Shown here: positions 50,739 through 59,145 of the stretch, piece by piece
Layout of the letters: each line of letters begins with the position of its first letter
How positions within the stretch are numbered: the first letter of the stretch is position 1
Source: DASPHG01 sp963748315
GTDB lineage: Bacteria; Actinomycetota; Thermoleophilia; Solirubrobacterales; Thermoleophilaceae
Assembly: GCA_963748315.1 (NCBI GenBank)
Contig: CAVVIK010000006.1
Coordinates: 1,269,715-1,333,714 of the forward strand
Reading direction: 5' to 3'
DNA length: 64,000 bases
The notes under the pieces: generated by a model
Databases searched by the model: none
The model's input: only the letters and a program-made list of their open reading frames with translations
What the model was told of the DNA's origin: nothing
Program-made: the position numbers and the translations under genes

Positions 50739-51889
50739 CGGTCCTCAGGCAGGGCTACTTCGATCTCGATCCGCGCGTCCAGCGGGAGGTCCACGCCCTG
50801 CTCGATGCCGGCCACGAGGTCGACGTGATCTGCCTGCGCCGGCCGGGTCAGCCGTGGCGCGAGCGCGACGAACGGCTGACGGTCCGGCGCGTGCCGGCAC
50901 CACGCCAGCGCGGCGGCGCCGTCGCCTACCTGGCTGAGTACGGCCTCTTCTTCGTCATCGCCCTCGCGCTGCTGACGGCGCTCCACGTTCGGCGCCGCTA
51001 CCAGCTCGTCCAGGTGCACACGCTGCCCGATCCACTCGTGTTCGCGGCGATCGTCCCGAAGCTGACGGGCGCGCGCGTGATCCTCGACCTGCACGAGTGC
51101 ATGCCGGAGTTCTTCGCAACCAAGTTCGGTCTTGGCCTCGACCATCCCGCCGTGCGTGCCGTCGCCGCGGGCGAGCAGGCGGCGATCCGATTCGCCGATT
51201 TCGCGCTGACCTGCACCGAGCACATGCGCGGAGCGTTCGTAGGCCGCGGCGCCGATCCCGACAAGGTCGGCGTCGTGCACAACGGGGCGGAGGAGGACGT
51301 GTTCGACCCTGAGCGCCACCCGCCGCGCGCCCGCGCGAACGGTCGCTTCACGCTGATCTGCCACGGATCGGTCGAGGAGCGCTATGGGCTCGACACCGCG
51401 ATCAAGGCGGTTGCGTCGCTCGCTGATGAGATCCCCGAGCTCAAGTTGCAGATCTATGGGAAGGGCTCACAGCTGCCGGAGTTGCGCGAGCTCGCCAACC
51501 AACTCGACGTGCGCGACCGGGTCGAGTTCAACGGGCGCTGGGTTCCGCTCGAAGAGCTGGTCGAGGCGATCGCCGCTGCCGATGCTGGAGTGGTCGCGAT
51601 GAAGCGCGACGCCTTCCGCGACCTCGTCCACTGCAACAAGATGTACGACCTCGTCGCGATGCGGCGACCCGTGATCACGTCACGTACGCGGTCGGTCGAG
51701 GACTACTTCTCGGACGACGCCTTCCTCTACTTCACCGCGGACGACCCGGACGACCTCGCGCGCGCGATCAGGCGGCTGCACGCCGAGCCGGAGCTGGGGG
51801 AGCGCCTGATCGAGCGGGCGGAGCAGGAGGTCGAGCCGTACCGCTGGGTGCGCCAGCGGACGCAATACCGGCGCTACGTCGCCGCCTAG
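50729..51889 (+). CDS. GT4-family glycosyltransferase
   Basis: The ATG at 50729 lies inside the aminotransferase end. The 386-residue protein has a GT-B fold: N-terminal MRIAVLRQGYFDLDPRVQRE, a membrane-associating hydrophobic helix (LFFVIALALLTALHV), LVQVHTLPDPLVFAAIV, and VHNGAEEDVFDP at the domain junction. The donor-binding C-terminal half has ELKLQIYGKGSQLPEL, GVVAMKRDAFRDLVHCNKMYDLVA in place of the classical E-x7-E loop, and FTADDPDDLARAI. It adds a sugar to the growing repeat unit. Donor and linkage are unknown. Confidence 0.9.
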   Translation: MRIAVLRQGYFDLDPRVQREVHALLDAGHEVDVICLRRPGQPWRERDERLTVRRVPAPRQRGGAVAYLAEYGLFFVIALALLTALHVRRRYQLVQVHTLPDPLVFAAIVPKLTGARVILDLHECMPEFFATKFGLGLDHPAVRAVAAGEQAAIRFADFALTCTEHMRGAFVGRGADPDKVGVVHNGAEEDVFDPERHPPRARANGRFTLICHGSVEERYGLDTAIKAVASLADEIPELKLQIYGKGSQLPELRELANQLDVRDRVEFNGRWVPLEELVEAIAAADAGVVAMKRDAFRDLVHCNKMYDLVAMRRPVITSRTRSVEDYFSDDAFLYFTADDPDDLARAIRRLHAEPELGERLIERAEQEVEPYRWVRQRTQYRRYVAA

Positions 51890-52935
51890 AAGTAGGGCTG
51901 CTCCCAGGTCCGGTCGGCCTCATGCTGCCGGACCTTCGCGATGTACTCCTCTGCGCCGCCCGCGTACCAACGGCCGGCAAAGTGCGCGCCGATCGCGCCC
52001 CAGGCGTCGCCAGGCTCGTAGTCCTTGCCGTGCTCCACATCCATGACCCAGGTCGCGTGACCGTCGTAGTACCAGCGGAAGAGGGCGCCCGTGTAGTCCG
52101 CATTGAAGGCCGTCGAGTCCACCGACAGCGGATACGTGCCGAAGTGAACCGTCCGCTTGATCTGGAAGAGCCCGAAGCTCTCGCCGCCGTCGCCGGCGAC
52201 GTTCGTGTCCCACCAGGTCTCCTGCACCGCCTGTGCGCGGAACACGTCCTCGTCGATGCCCCACTTCCACGCGGCCCACTGGATGATCTCGTCGGTCGTC
52301 CCGCGGAAGTTGCCGGTCACCAGTTGCTTGTGCGGCTCGTACAGGGTGTCGTTGGTCCGGCGGAAATGGTCGAGCTGCTCGGCTGTGGGCACCGTGTTGT
52401 TGCGCGCGGTGTTCCCCGGTCGCACCTCTGCGTCCCGACGGAGTCACGCGTGCGGCCGCCTCGGCGTCCGAGAGGACGGGTGAGAACGGCGGCCGAAAGG
52501 TCGACTTGGGCCCGTCGGGGACCTTGTCGTCCTGCGGCTCGACGCCTTGCGGGCTTCGGAACGGTGCTTCAGAAAGATCAGGAGCCGCGGATTGCGTCGC
52601 GACGCGACGCGGCGCTCGCGCCGATTCAGCCGAACGCGCAGCTTGCGCGCTCTGCGCTCGCGCGACGACGTAAGCGCGACGCGTTGCGCGACGCGCTCGG
52701 CTCGGCGTGCGACGCGCCGAACCCGCACCGCGGAGACCCGCCGTGCCCGCCGGCCCACACGAACACGAGCGGCCCGCACGGCGTCGGGGTCCACGGAGCG
52801 CGGCAGCTTGAACACAGCGACGCCCGCGCGCGTCTTCTGGGCGCGCACCTTTCGCGGCCCCGCGTCCGCGATGGGCGCAAGGGTGAGGGACGCCACGAGG
52901 GCGACGATCGCGATGCGGAGGGTGCGTCGGTACAT
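51886..52935 (-). pseudogene. Secreted lysozyme-like (SLT) protein, two compensating frameshifts
   Basis: A signal peptide (TLRIAIVALVASLTLAPIADA) opens at ATG 52933-52935 and leads into an extremely Arg-rich stretch. From about 52560 the sensible sequence continues one frame over (FRSPQGVEPQDDKVPDGPKS, then FSPVLSDAEAAA), and from about 52430 it returns to the first frame (NNTVPTAEQLDHFRRTNDT). The C-terminal domain (~170 residues) looks like a transglycosylase: IDEDVFRAQAVQETWWD (candidate catalytic Glu) and GESFGLFQIKRT, matching the S-x-G-x-x-Q-x core. It may cleave peptidoglycan or the exopolysaccharide. Both indels could be sequence errors. Confidence 0.72.
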
Positions 52936-52954
52936 GGGGGCGTGGGTGGGGAGT

Positions 52955-52974
52955 GCGAAACCGTGTGGTTTCGC
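52955..52974. repeat. Perfect inverted repeat GCGAAACC-GTGT-GGTTTCGC
   Basis: Eight-base arms (52955-52962 and 52967-52974) with a four-base loop form a perfect hairpin in the 127-base gap between the lysozyme-like gene (minus, start 52935) and the FkbM gene (plus, start 53063). No T-run follows on either strand, so it is not an intrinsic terminator. It could be an operator or a structured 5' leader. The rest of the gap holds nothing else I could recognise. Confidence 0.6.
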
Positions 52975-53062
52975 GCCTTGATCTGGCTTCGGCAGCGGTT
53001 TTCAGGCGCTTGACGAAAGGGCCCCGAACCTGGACGCGGACCGCGAGGCGCATCTGACTACA

Positions 53063-53881
53063 GTGAGCCGCGTGGACTTGGTGGGCGCGATCCTGTGGCG
53101 GGTCGTCCGGCCCATCGATCACGGGCTGACGGCGCGTCTTTTGTGGGCGCGCGAGCGTCGATCTGGCAACCGCGCACTCGAGGTCGTAGACCGCCTCGTC
53201 CGGCCAGGCGACGTCGCGGTCGATGTCGGCGCCAACTTCGGCCTCTTCGCGTACCGGCTCGCGCGCCTGGTCGGCCCGAGCGGCGAGGTCCATGCGTTCG
53301 AGCCGCATCCGGGGCAACACGAGAATCTGATGAAGATCGAGCGCACGCGACCGAATGTCCGGTTCCACGCGGTTGCGCTTTCGGCGCGACCTGGCACCGC
53401 CGAGATGGCGGTGCCGCGTGTGGACGGGCGCCCCGACCTGGCACTGGCCACGCTCGAGCCGCTTCCCGCGAGGACCGCGCAGACGGATCGCATCGAGGTG
53501 CGAGTCGACACGCTCGATCGGATGCTCGCCGACCGGCAGCGGCCGGTCGCGTTCGTCAAGTGCGACGTCGAGGGGCACGAGCGCGCCGTGCTGCAGGGGG
53601 CGGCCGAGCTAATCGAGAAGGACGCGCCGACGCTGCTCGTCGAGATCGAGCAACGACATCAGCACGACGACATAGAAAAGACGTTCCGCCTGCTGGACGA
53701 GATCGGTTACGACGGCTACGCGGTGCGGCGCGAGGGGCTCACGCCCGTGTCAGAGTTTGATCTCGAGCGCGACCAGATCAGGTTCGTCCGCGCGGACCCC
53801 GATGCAGCCGCGATGCCTTCCGACTACGTCAACGACTTCCTCTTCGTCAGTCGGCGCCGGCCGCTGAATCTGCCTTTATGA
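53063..53881 (+). CDS. FkbM family SAM-dependent methyltransferase
   Basis: Starting at GTG 53063, the protein is 272 residues. The FkbM domain shows the SAM motif VAVDVGANFGLFAYRLARLVG, EVHAFEPHPGQHENLM, NVRFHAVALSARPGTAEM, and the diagnostic FVKCDVEGHERAVLQGAAEL followed by LLVEIEQRH. Such enzymes O-methylate sugars in surface glycans and polyketides. It heads the next operon, with an ATGA overlap to the GT2 gene. Confidence 0.92.
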   Translation: MSRVDLVGAILWRVVRPIDHGLTARLLWARERRSGNRALEVVDRLVRPGDVAVDVGANFGLFAYRLARLVGPSGEVHAFEPHPGQHENLMKIERTRPNVRFHAVALSARPGTAEMAVPRVDGRPDLALATLEPLPARTAQTDRIEVRVDTLDRMLADRQRPVAFVKCDVEGHERAVLQGAAELIEKDAPTLLVEIEQRHQHDDIEKTFRLLDEIGYDGYAVRREGLTPVSEFDLERDQIRFVRADPDAAAMPSDYVNDFLFVSRRRPLNLPL

Positions 53882-55077
53882 GCGCCGCCCGTCGGCTACT
53901 GGTCGCGGCCGCAGGGGCCGCGTGCGCCTGCGACGCGTATCTGCTCGTGCTGCTCGCAGCGGCCGCCCGCCGCCAGGCGGCGCCTCCGCCCTCCGCGCCG
54001 CCGGGCACGTTCATCGTGCTCGTCCCCGCCCACGACGAAGAGCAGACCTTGCCCACACTGCTGCACTCGATCGACCGCGCCGAGGGACGCGATGGCGTGC
54101 GCGTGGTGGTCGTCGCCGACAACTGCAGTGACGCGACGGCCCAGGTCGCGCGCCGACACGGCGCTGCGGTGCTCGAGAGGAAGCAGCCCGACCGGCCGGG
54201 GAAGGGACCCGCGCTCGCATGGGCGCTCGGCGAGCTCGGAGCGCTGGACGCGCCGGTCGTAATGGTCGATGCCGACTGCGAGGTGTCGCCGAACCTGTTC
54301 GCGGCGCTCGCAGCGCATGCGCGCGCCGGTGCCAGGGTGGCCCAGGTCGAGTATGTCGTCGCGAACGCCGAGGAATCCTCCGCGGCCGCGCTGCGTGCGG
54401 CGGCCTTCTCACTCGTTAACGGCGTGCGACCCGCCGGCCGTGACGCGCTCGGCCTGTCGGCTGGCCTCCTCGGCACGGGGATGATGTTCACGCCCGACGT
54501 GTTGCGGCGCGTGCCGTGGAGCGACTTCGGCCTCGCCGAGGACGCGGAGTACGGGCTGCGCCTCGCGGCCGCCGGGGAACGCGTCGTCTTCGTCGGCGAG
54601 GCGCGGGTCAGCTCGCCGATGCCGCTCACGGCGGACGCGGCGCGCTCGCAGGAGATGCGCTGGGAGGCCGGCAAGGTCGCCGCCGCGCGCACGTGGACGC
54701 CGCGCCTGCTCGCGACTGCCACGCGCCGCCGTGACGCGCGCCTGGCCGCCACCGCGCTCGAGGTGCTCGTCCCGCCGCAAGCCATCCTCGCCCTCGCGCA
54801 CGGGTCGATTGCGGTGCTCGCCGCAGTGTGGCGTGTTCCGACGGCGCTTCGCCTGGCGCTTGCGGGTGCGGTCGCGCAGGCTGCTTACATCGCCGGCGGG
54901 CTGCTGCTCGTGCGTGCGCCGCGTCAGGTGTGGCTCGGGCTCCTGCAGGCGCCGCGGCTCGTCATCGGCAAGGCAGCCCTCGCGGTGCGGATCGCGCTCG
55001 GCGGAAGCCCGTCAGACTGGGTCCGCACGCAGCGGGACGATCCCGTCCGGCCGGCCCCTGACCCTGAACCGCGATGA
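53878..55077 (+). CDS. GT2-family membrane glycosyltransferase
   Basis: The 399-residue protein has an N-terminal membrane helix, then a GT-A domain: FIVLVPAHDEEQTLPTLLHS, VVVVADNCSDATAQVAR, the metal-binding DXD-like VMVDADCEV, a later acceptor-site SDFGLAEDAEYGLRL, and MRWEAGKVAAA resembling the Q/RxxRW region. Two C-terminal TM segments follow (LALAGAVAQAAYIAGG and neighbours). It is processive or membrane-bound. The ATGA overlaps on both sides place it in an operon with FkbM and the second O-antigen ligase. Confidence 0.9.
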   Translation: MSAARRLLVAAAGAACACDAYLLVLLAAAARRQAAPPPSAPPGTFIVLVPAHDEEQTLPTLLHSIDRAEGRDGVRVVVVADNCSDATAQVARRHGAAVLERKQPDRPGKGPALAWALGELGALDAPVVMVDADCEVSPNLFAALAAHARAGARVAQVEYVVANAEESSAAALRAAAFSLVNGVRPAGRDALGLSAGLLGTGMMFTPDVLRRVPWSDFGLAEDAEYGLRLAAAGERVVFVGEARVSSPMPLTADAARSQEMRWEAGKVAAARTWTPRLLATATRRRDARLAATALEVLVPPQAILALAHGSIAVLAAVWRVPTALRLALAGAVAQAAYIAGGLLLVRAPRQVWLGLLQAPRLVIGKAALAVRIALGGSPSDWVRTQRDDPVRPAPDPEPR

Positions 55078-56531
55078 CGCTGACCCTGCCGCAGCGACCA
55101 GTCATCACCGGCGTGGTGCTCTTCGGTGCGTCGCTCGCGTTCGGCGTCCTAGTGGCGCAGTTCCCGCAGGGAGCGGCCGGCCTGCTCTTGCTGGCGGGCG
55201 TGATCGCGTTGGCGTTCGCTGCGCCGGTCGTGCACCTCGTCGTTCTGATCGCGCTCACCGCGCTCGTCCCGTTCGGGCTCCAGAACCAGTACGGCATCGG
55301 AGGAGGTGAGGAGTCAGCCGGCCTGCTGATCTCCGACGTGTTCCTGCTCACGGGCCTCGCGAGTGCGGCGTGGGCGCTCCTGCGCTCCCCGCCGCGCCGC
55401 ACCATGCTCATCGTCGTTCTCGCTGTAGCGGCGTTCCTGGGAATCGCCGCGCTCGAGTTCGCTCGCGCGCTCTACATGGGGCGCGGTTCGAGCATCGCCG
55501 GCGCCGAGTTGCGCGTCCTCATGGGGTTCGGGGCCGCGCTCATCGCGATACCGATCGTGCAGGACGCCGCGAGCCGGAGGCGGCTGTTTCTGGGGCTTGG
55601 CGTGGTCGCGATCCTGCTCGGTCTCTGGGGCATCGCCCAGTGGACGCTCAGCATCGATTTCGCAGCGGCGGAGGATGCCGGCCTGCGTCAGGGCGTGAGC
55701 TACACCAGCTCCGGCAAGGGTCAGATCCAGGGCGGCCTCTACGCGTTCGCCCCGGCGATCGTCATCGCATTCGCCATCTTCGTCTCGGGCGCTGTGCAAT
55801 CGCTCTACGGACGGGTGTTGCTGTTCGCTGTGATCGGCGTGAACGCGCTCGGCTTGCTGTTCACCTACGAGCGCACGTTCTGGGTCGCGACGATCGTCGG
55901 GCTTGCTTTCGTGATCCTGCGGACACGCGGCCGGCAGCGGCTGACGGCGCTCGTCGCGACGCCGATCGTGCTGGCGGTCCTCCTCGCCGTCTCGGCCACG
56001 GTTGCCCCGGACACGCTCGGTGCGGCACGCGAGCGGTTCATGTCGATCGGCCAATACGGAAACGACAACTCGCTTCGCTACCGCGTGGTCGAGTCAGAGC
56101 ACGTCATCGGGCAGATTCGCGAGCACCCCCTGACGGGGAACGCGCTCGGCGCGACGATCTTCTGGGGCCGGCCCTGGGAGGGAGTCAAGCCCGAGACCGA
56201 CGAGTACGCGCACAACGGCTACCTCTGGCTCGCCTGGAAGGTTGGCATTCCCGCGGCGCTGATCCTGCTGTCCCTCTTCCTCGCCGCCATCGTCCGGCGC
56301 CCGCCCGACGGGGACGCGCTCCAGCGCGCCTTCGCCCTGGGCTCCGCGGCTGCGCTCCTCGTGCTGCTCTTGGCGAGCATCACGTTCCCCAGCTTCAGCG
56401 CGCTCGCGATCACGCCGACGATGGCGGTGCTCCTCGTCATCGCCCTGAGCGGGCGGAGCGAACGGTCTCAGGCAGGTCGCGCGCGCGACCGGGCCGGCGC
56501 GCTGACGCCCTCGACGGCTCCGGGCGCGTAG
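55074..56531 (+). CDS. O-antigen ligase/polymerase-like membrane protein, copy 2
   Basis: The 485-residue protein has about eleven TM helices. The Wzy_C-like region includes ALGLLFTYERTFWVATIVG, the periplasmic loop with NDNSLRYRVVESEHVIGQI and ALGATIFWGRP, then YAHNGYLWLAWKVGIP, matching the ligase/polymerase signature. It lacks the TPR tail of the first copy. Its final ~21 codons overlap the end of the Wzc-like gene on the opposite strand by 64 bases, the longest convergent overlap in the window; the tail there is Arg/Ser/Pro-rich and probably unstructured. Confidence 0.9.
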   Translation: MTLTLPQRPVITGVVLFGASLAFGVLVAQFPQGAAGLLLLAGVIALAFAAPVVHLVVLIALTALVPFGLQNQYGIGGGEESAGLLISDVFLLTGLASAAWALLRSPPRRTMLIVVLAVAAFLGIAALEFARALYMGRGSSIAGAELRVLMGFGAALIAIPIVQDAASRRRLFLGLGVVAILLGLWGIAQWTLSIDFAAAEDAGLRQGVSYTSSGKGQIQGGLYAFAPAIVIAFAIFVSGAVQSLYGRVLLFAVIGVNALGLLFTYERTFWVATIVGLAFVILRTRGRQRLTALVATPIVLAVLLAVSATVAPDTLGAARERFMSIGQYGNDNSLRYRVVESEHVIGQIREHPLTGNALGATIFWGRPWEGVKPETDEYAHNGYLWLAWKVGIPAALILLSLFLAAIVRRPPDGDALQRAFALGSAAALLVLLLASITFPSFSALAITPTMAVLLVIALSGRSERSQAGRARDRAGALTPSTAPGA

Positions 56532-57955
56532 TAGTCGTGCGGTGCGGGGGGTGCAGCCGTGATGACGACGCCGAGCAGGTCGGCGTCCGTGTTGCGGAGG
56601 ACCCGCAACGCTCGGCGCGCGGCATCGCGCGTGGTCTGGTTGAGACGCGCAACCACGACGACGCCGTCGACGAGGTTCGCGACCGTCACCGGGTCGTTGA
56701 CACTGCCGATCGGCGGAAGGTCCATGAGCACCACGTCCGCCTGCGCGCGCGCCTCCTCGAGCATGTAGGTCATCGCGGGGCGGGCGAGGAGGGCCTGCGG
56801 GTTCGGCGGGATCGGCCCAGCCGGGAGGGCCGCGAAGCTCCGCCCATGACGCGACGAGGAGCCGTCGACCGTGAAGGTCGCAGCATCTACCTCGACGAGC
56901 GACGACTCGAAGTCGCCGACCCCGGCGAGCACCGTGCTGAGCCCGCCGCCGGTGCCCGTGATGCCGTACTGCCTGAAGCTCGGTTGCCGCAGGTCGGCCT
57001 CGATCGCGATCACGCGCAGGTCGAGCGCGGCCAAGGCGCGGGCAGTGCCGAGCGTGACGCTGGTCTTCCCCTCGGACGGCCCCGGCGAGGTCACCATGAT
57101 CGCGCCGAGGTCGGGCCCGAGCTCGAAGAAGCGAAGGTTCGTGGCGAGCGCGCTGTAGGCCTCGTGCTGGAAGGCGTCCGCACCCGGAATGACGGTGCTC
57201 GCCCGGCGGGTCGGGCGCGGCACGCTCACGAGAACCGGCAGCCCGAATGCGGTGTCGACGTCCTCCTCGTCCTTGAGCCGGCGGTCGAAGAACTCGAGCA
57301 GCAGCGCGAGCCCGACGGCGAAGAGGGTCCCCAGGACGAGGGCGAGGATCGCCGTCAGGACCGGCCGCGGCGCGGCCGGGTCCGTCGGCACGGAAGCACG
57401 CCGTGCGACTTCGACACCGCCGGTCTGCCCGGCCGCTGCGATCTCGAGCTGCCGAAGGCTCGCCTCGAGTTCGCGTCCCTCCGGGCTGTCGCGCTCGGCC
57501 GCGTCGAGCCCCTCGAGCCTGCTGCGCGCGAGCGCGGCTGCCTCGTTCAGGTTTTCCCGCGCGCTCTCGCGGCGGAACGCCGCGTACTCCTCTGCGAACG
57601 CCGTGGCAATCGCCGCGGCGCGCTCGGGGTCAGGGTCACGCGCGACGATGTCGACGATGCTCGAATTCGACTGAACCTCCGGGGTGACCTTGTCGATGAG
57701 ATCGTCGGCCGAGATGTCGAGGCCAAGCCGGCCGCGCACCCTGTCGGCGACGGTCTCGAGCGTGATCAGCCCCACCTTCGTGTTGACCTCGCGCTCGGGA
57801 TCGCTCGAGCCGAAGTTCGAGCTCGGGTTGAGGAAGGACTCGATCGGGTCGCGCTCGCTGAGCACGATCGTCGACGTCGCGTCGTACTGCTTGGTGGAGC
57901 TCAGGCTGAGGACGAGCGCGACGGCCACGATCACGCCGACCATTGCCGCGATCAA
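56468..57955 (-). CDS. Wzc/CpsD-like polysaccharide chain-length determinant with BY-kinase domain
   Basis: As read from a TTG at 57955 the protein is 495 residues. It has a first TM helix (MVGVIVAVALVLSLSSTKQ), a Wzz extracytoplasmic domain with a coiled segment, a second TM (LTAILALVLGTLFAVGLALLL), and a cytosolic BY-kinase domain with Walker A SPGPSEGKTSVTLG, Walker A' VIAIEADLRQP and Walker B DVVLMDLPPIG. The C-terminal tail has only DYY as candidate autophosphorylation tyrosines. Upstream, VRPYLKALRRRLPL in this frame and ASIAETTSQEKTP in another suggest that the true N-terminus is about 30 residues longer and hidden by an indel in the C-run near 58000. Confidence 0.88.
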   Translation of the reverse strand: MIAAMVGVIVAVALVLSLSSTKQYDATSTIVLSERDPIESFLNPSSNFGSSDPEREVNTKVGLITLETVADRVRGRLGLDISADDLIDKVTPEVQSNSSIVDIVARDPDPERAAAIATAFAEEYAAFRRESARENLNEAAALARSRLEGLDAAERDSPEGRELEASLRQLEIAAAGQTGGVEVARRASVPTDPAAPRPVLTAILALVLGTLFAVGLALLLEFFDRRLKDEEDVDTAFGLPVLVSVPRPTRRASTVIPGADAFQHEAYSALATNLRFFELGPDLGAIMVTSPGPSEGKTSVTLGTARALAALDLRVIAIEADLRQPSFRQYGITGTGGGLSTVLAGVGDFESSLVEVDAATFTVDGSSSRHGRSFAALPAGPIPPNPQALLARPAMTYMLEEARAQADVVLMDLPPIGSVNDPVTVANLVDGVVVVARLNQTTRDAARRALRVLRNTDADLLGVVITAAPPAPHDYYAPGAVEGVSAPARSRARPA

Positions 57956-58085
57956 GGGCAGCCGCCGGCGCAGCGCCTTCAGGTAGGGACGAACGCTGGG
58001 GGTGTCTTTTCCTGCGAAGTCGTCTCGGCGATGCTCGCCAGTTTAGGGACACTCTGGGCCGCGATTTCGCAGTTGGAGCGGACGC

Positions 58086-59099
58086 ATGCGCCCGCTAGCG
58101 GCGCTGCTCACGGCGCTCGCGCTCGCGGGTGCCGGTAACGCGCATGCCGCGACGGTGCCCGCGTCGTGGGACCGCGGCTTCGTCCTCACGGCGTGGTGGC
58201 ACGACCAGTACGCGGGGTTCGAAGCGGCGACGTCGCTCCGCGAATTGCATGCGTTGGGCGCGAACGCGGTGGCGCTGATCGCGACGTGGTACCAGCCGGC
58301 GCTCGACTCCTCGGTCGTCGCCCCCGACCCCTTCCGGACTCCGTCCGACGAGTCGCTTGTGCGCGCGATCCGCAATGCGAAGGAGCAGGGGATGGAGGTC
58401 GTGTTGCGGCTCGTCGTGGACACGGAGAGCGGGGAGTCGCGGACGGCAATCGCCCCCCGGCTGCCCGGGCTCTGGTTCGACACGTACGAACGCATGGTGG
58501 ACCACTACGCGTCGCTCGCACAATCGGCGGAGGTGGACGCGCTTCAGATCGGTGTCGAGCTGTCACAGCTGACGAACGGATGGGATGCGCGCTGGCGCTC
58601 GCTCGTTGACCGCGCGCGCGCAGCGTTCGACGGCGAGTTGAGCTACGGCGCGAACTGGGACGAGTTTCCACACGTCCGCTGGTGGGATGCGCTCGACGTG
58701 ATCGCCGTCGACGCCTATTTCCCGCTTGCGCCGGACCCGCTTCCACGCTCCGAGGACGAGATCGTGAGCGCGTGGACGACGAGCGCTGCGGATCTCGCGG
58801 CCGTGGCGCGGCGCTTCCGGCGCCCCGTGGTCTTCAGCGAGCTCGGCTACGCAAGCGTCGAGGGCAATCTCGTCGAGCCGTGGCGCACCGATGGCCGCTA
58901 CTCGGCCGAGGCGCAGGTGCGTGCGACGAACGCGGCCTTCCGCGCTTTCGCTGACAAGCCATGGTTCCGCGGCATGTACGTCTGGCAATGGCATCCGGGG
59001 CTCGGGGCGGGTGGGCCGGGCGACACCGACCACACGCCCGAGGGGAAGCCTGCTGCACGAACGATCGCCTCCTGGTTCGGGGGCCGTCGTAGCCGCTGA
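58086..59099 (+). CDS. Secreted GH113-like glycosidase (TIM barrel)
   Basis: The 337-residue protein has a signal peptide (LAALLTALALAGAGNAHA) and a TIM-barrel domain: GFVLTAWWHDQYAGFEAATS, GANAVALIATWYQP, GMEVVLRLVVD, LQIGVELSQLTNGWDARW (candidate acid/base Glu), VIAVDAYFPLAPDP and RPVVFSELGYASVEG (candidate nucleophile Glu), ending with MYVWQWHPGLGAGGP. This matches GH113 and related catalytic barrels active on mannans and other beta-linked glycans. Within an export locus it may trim or release the polymer. Confidence 0.85.
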   Translation: MRPLAALLTALALAGAGNAHAATVPASWDRGFVLTAWWHDQYAGFEAATSLRELHALGANAVALIATWYQPALDSSVVAPDPFRTPSDESLVRAIRNAKEQGMEVVLRLVVDTESGESRTAIAPRLPGLWFDTYERMVDHYASLAQSAEVDALQIGVELSQLTNGWDARWRSLVDRARAAFDGELSYGANWDEFPHVRWWDALDVIAVDAYFPLAPDPLPRSEDEIVSAWTTSAADLAAVARRFRRPVVFSELGYASVEGNLVEPWRTDGRYSAEAQVRATNAAFRAFADKPWFRGMYVWQWHPGLGAGGPGDTDHTPEGKPAARTIASWFGGRRSR

Positions 59100-59145
59100 C
59101 CGTCCATCCGTCACGAGCGCCTCGCTCGTACGCGCCGTCTCCTGG

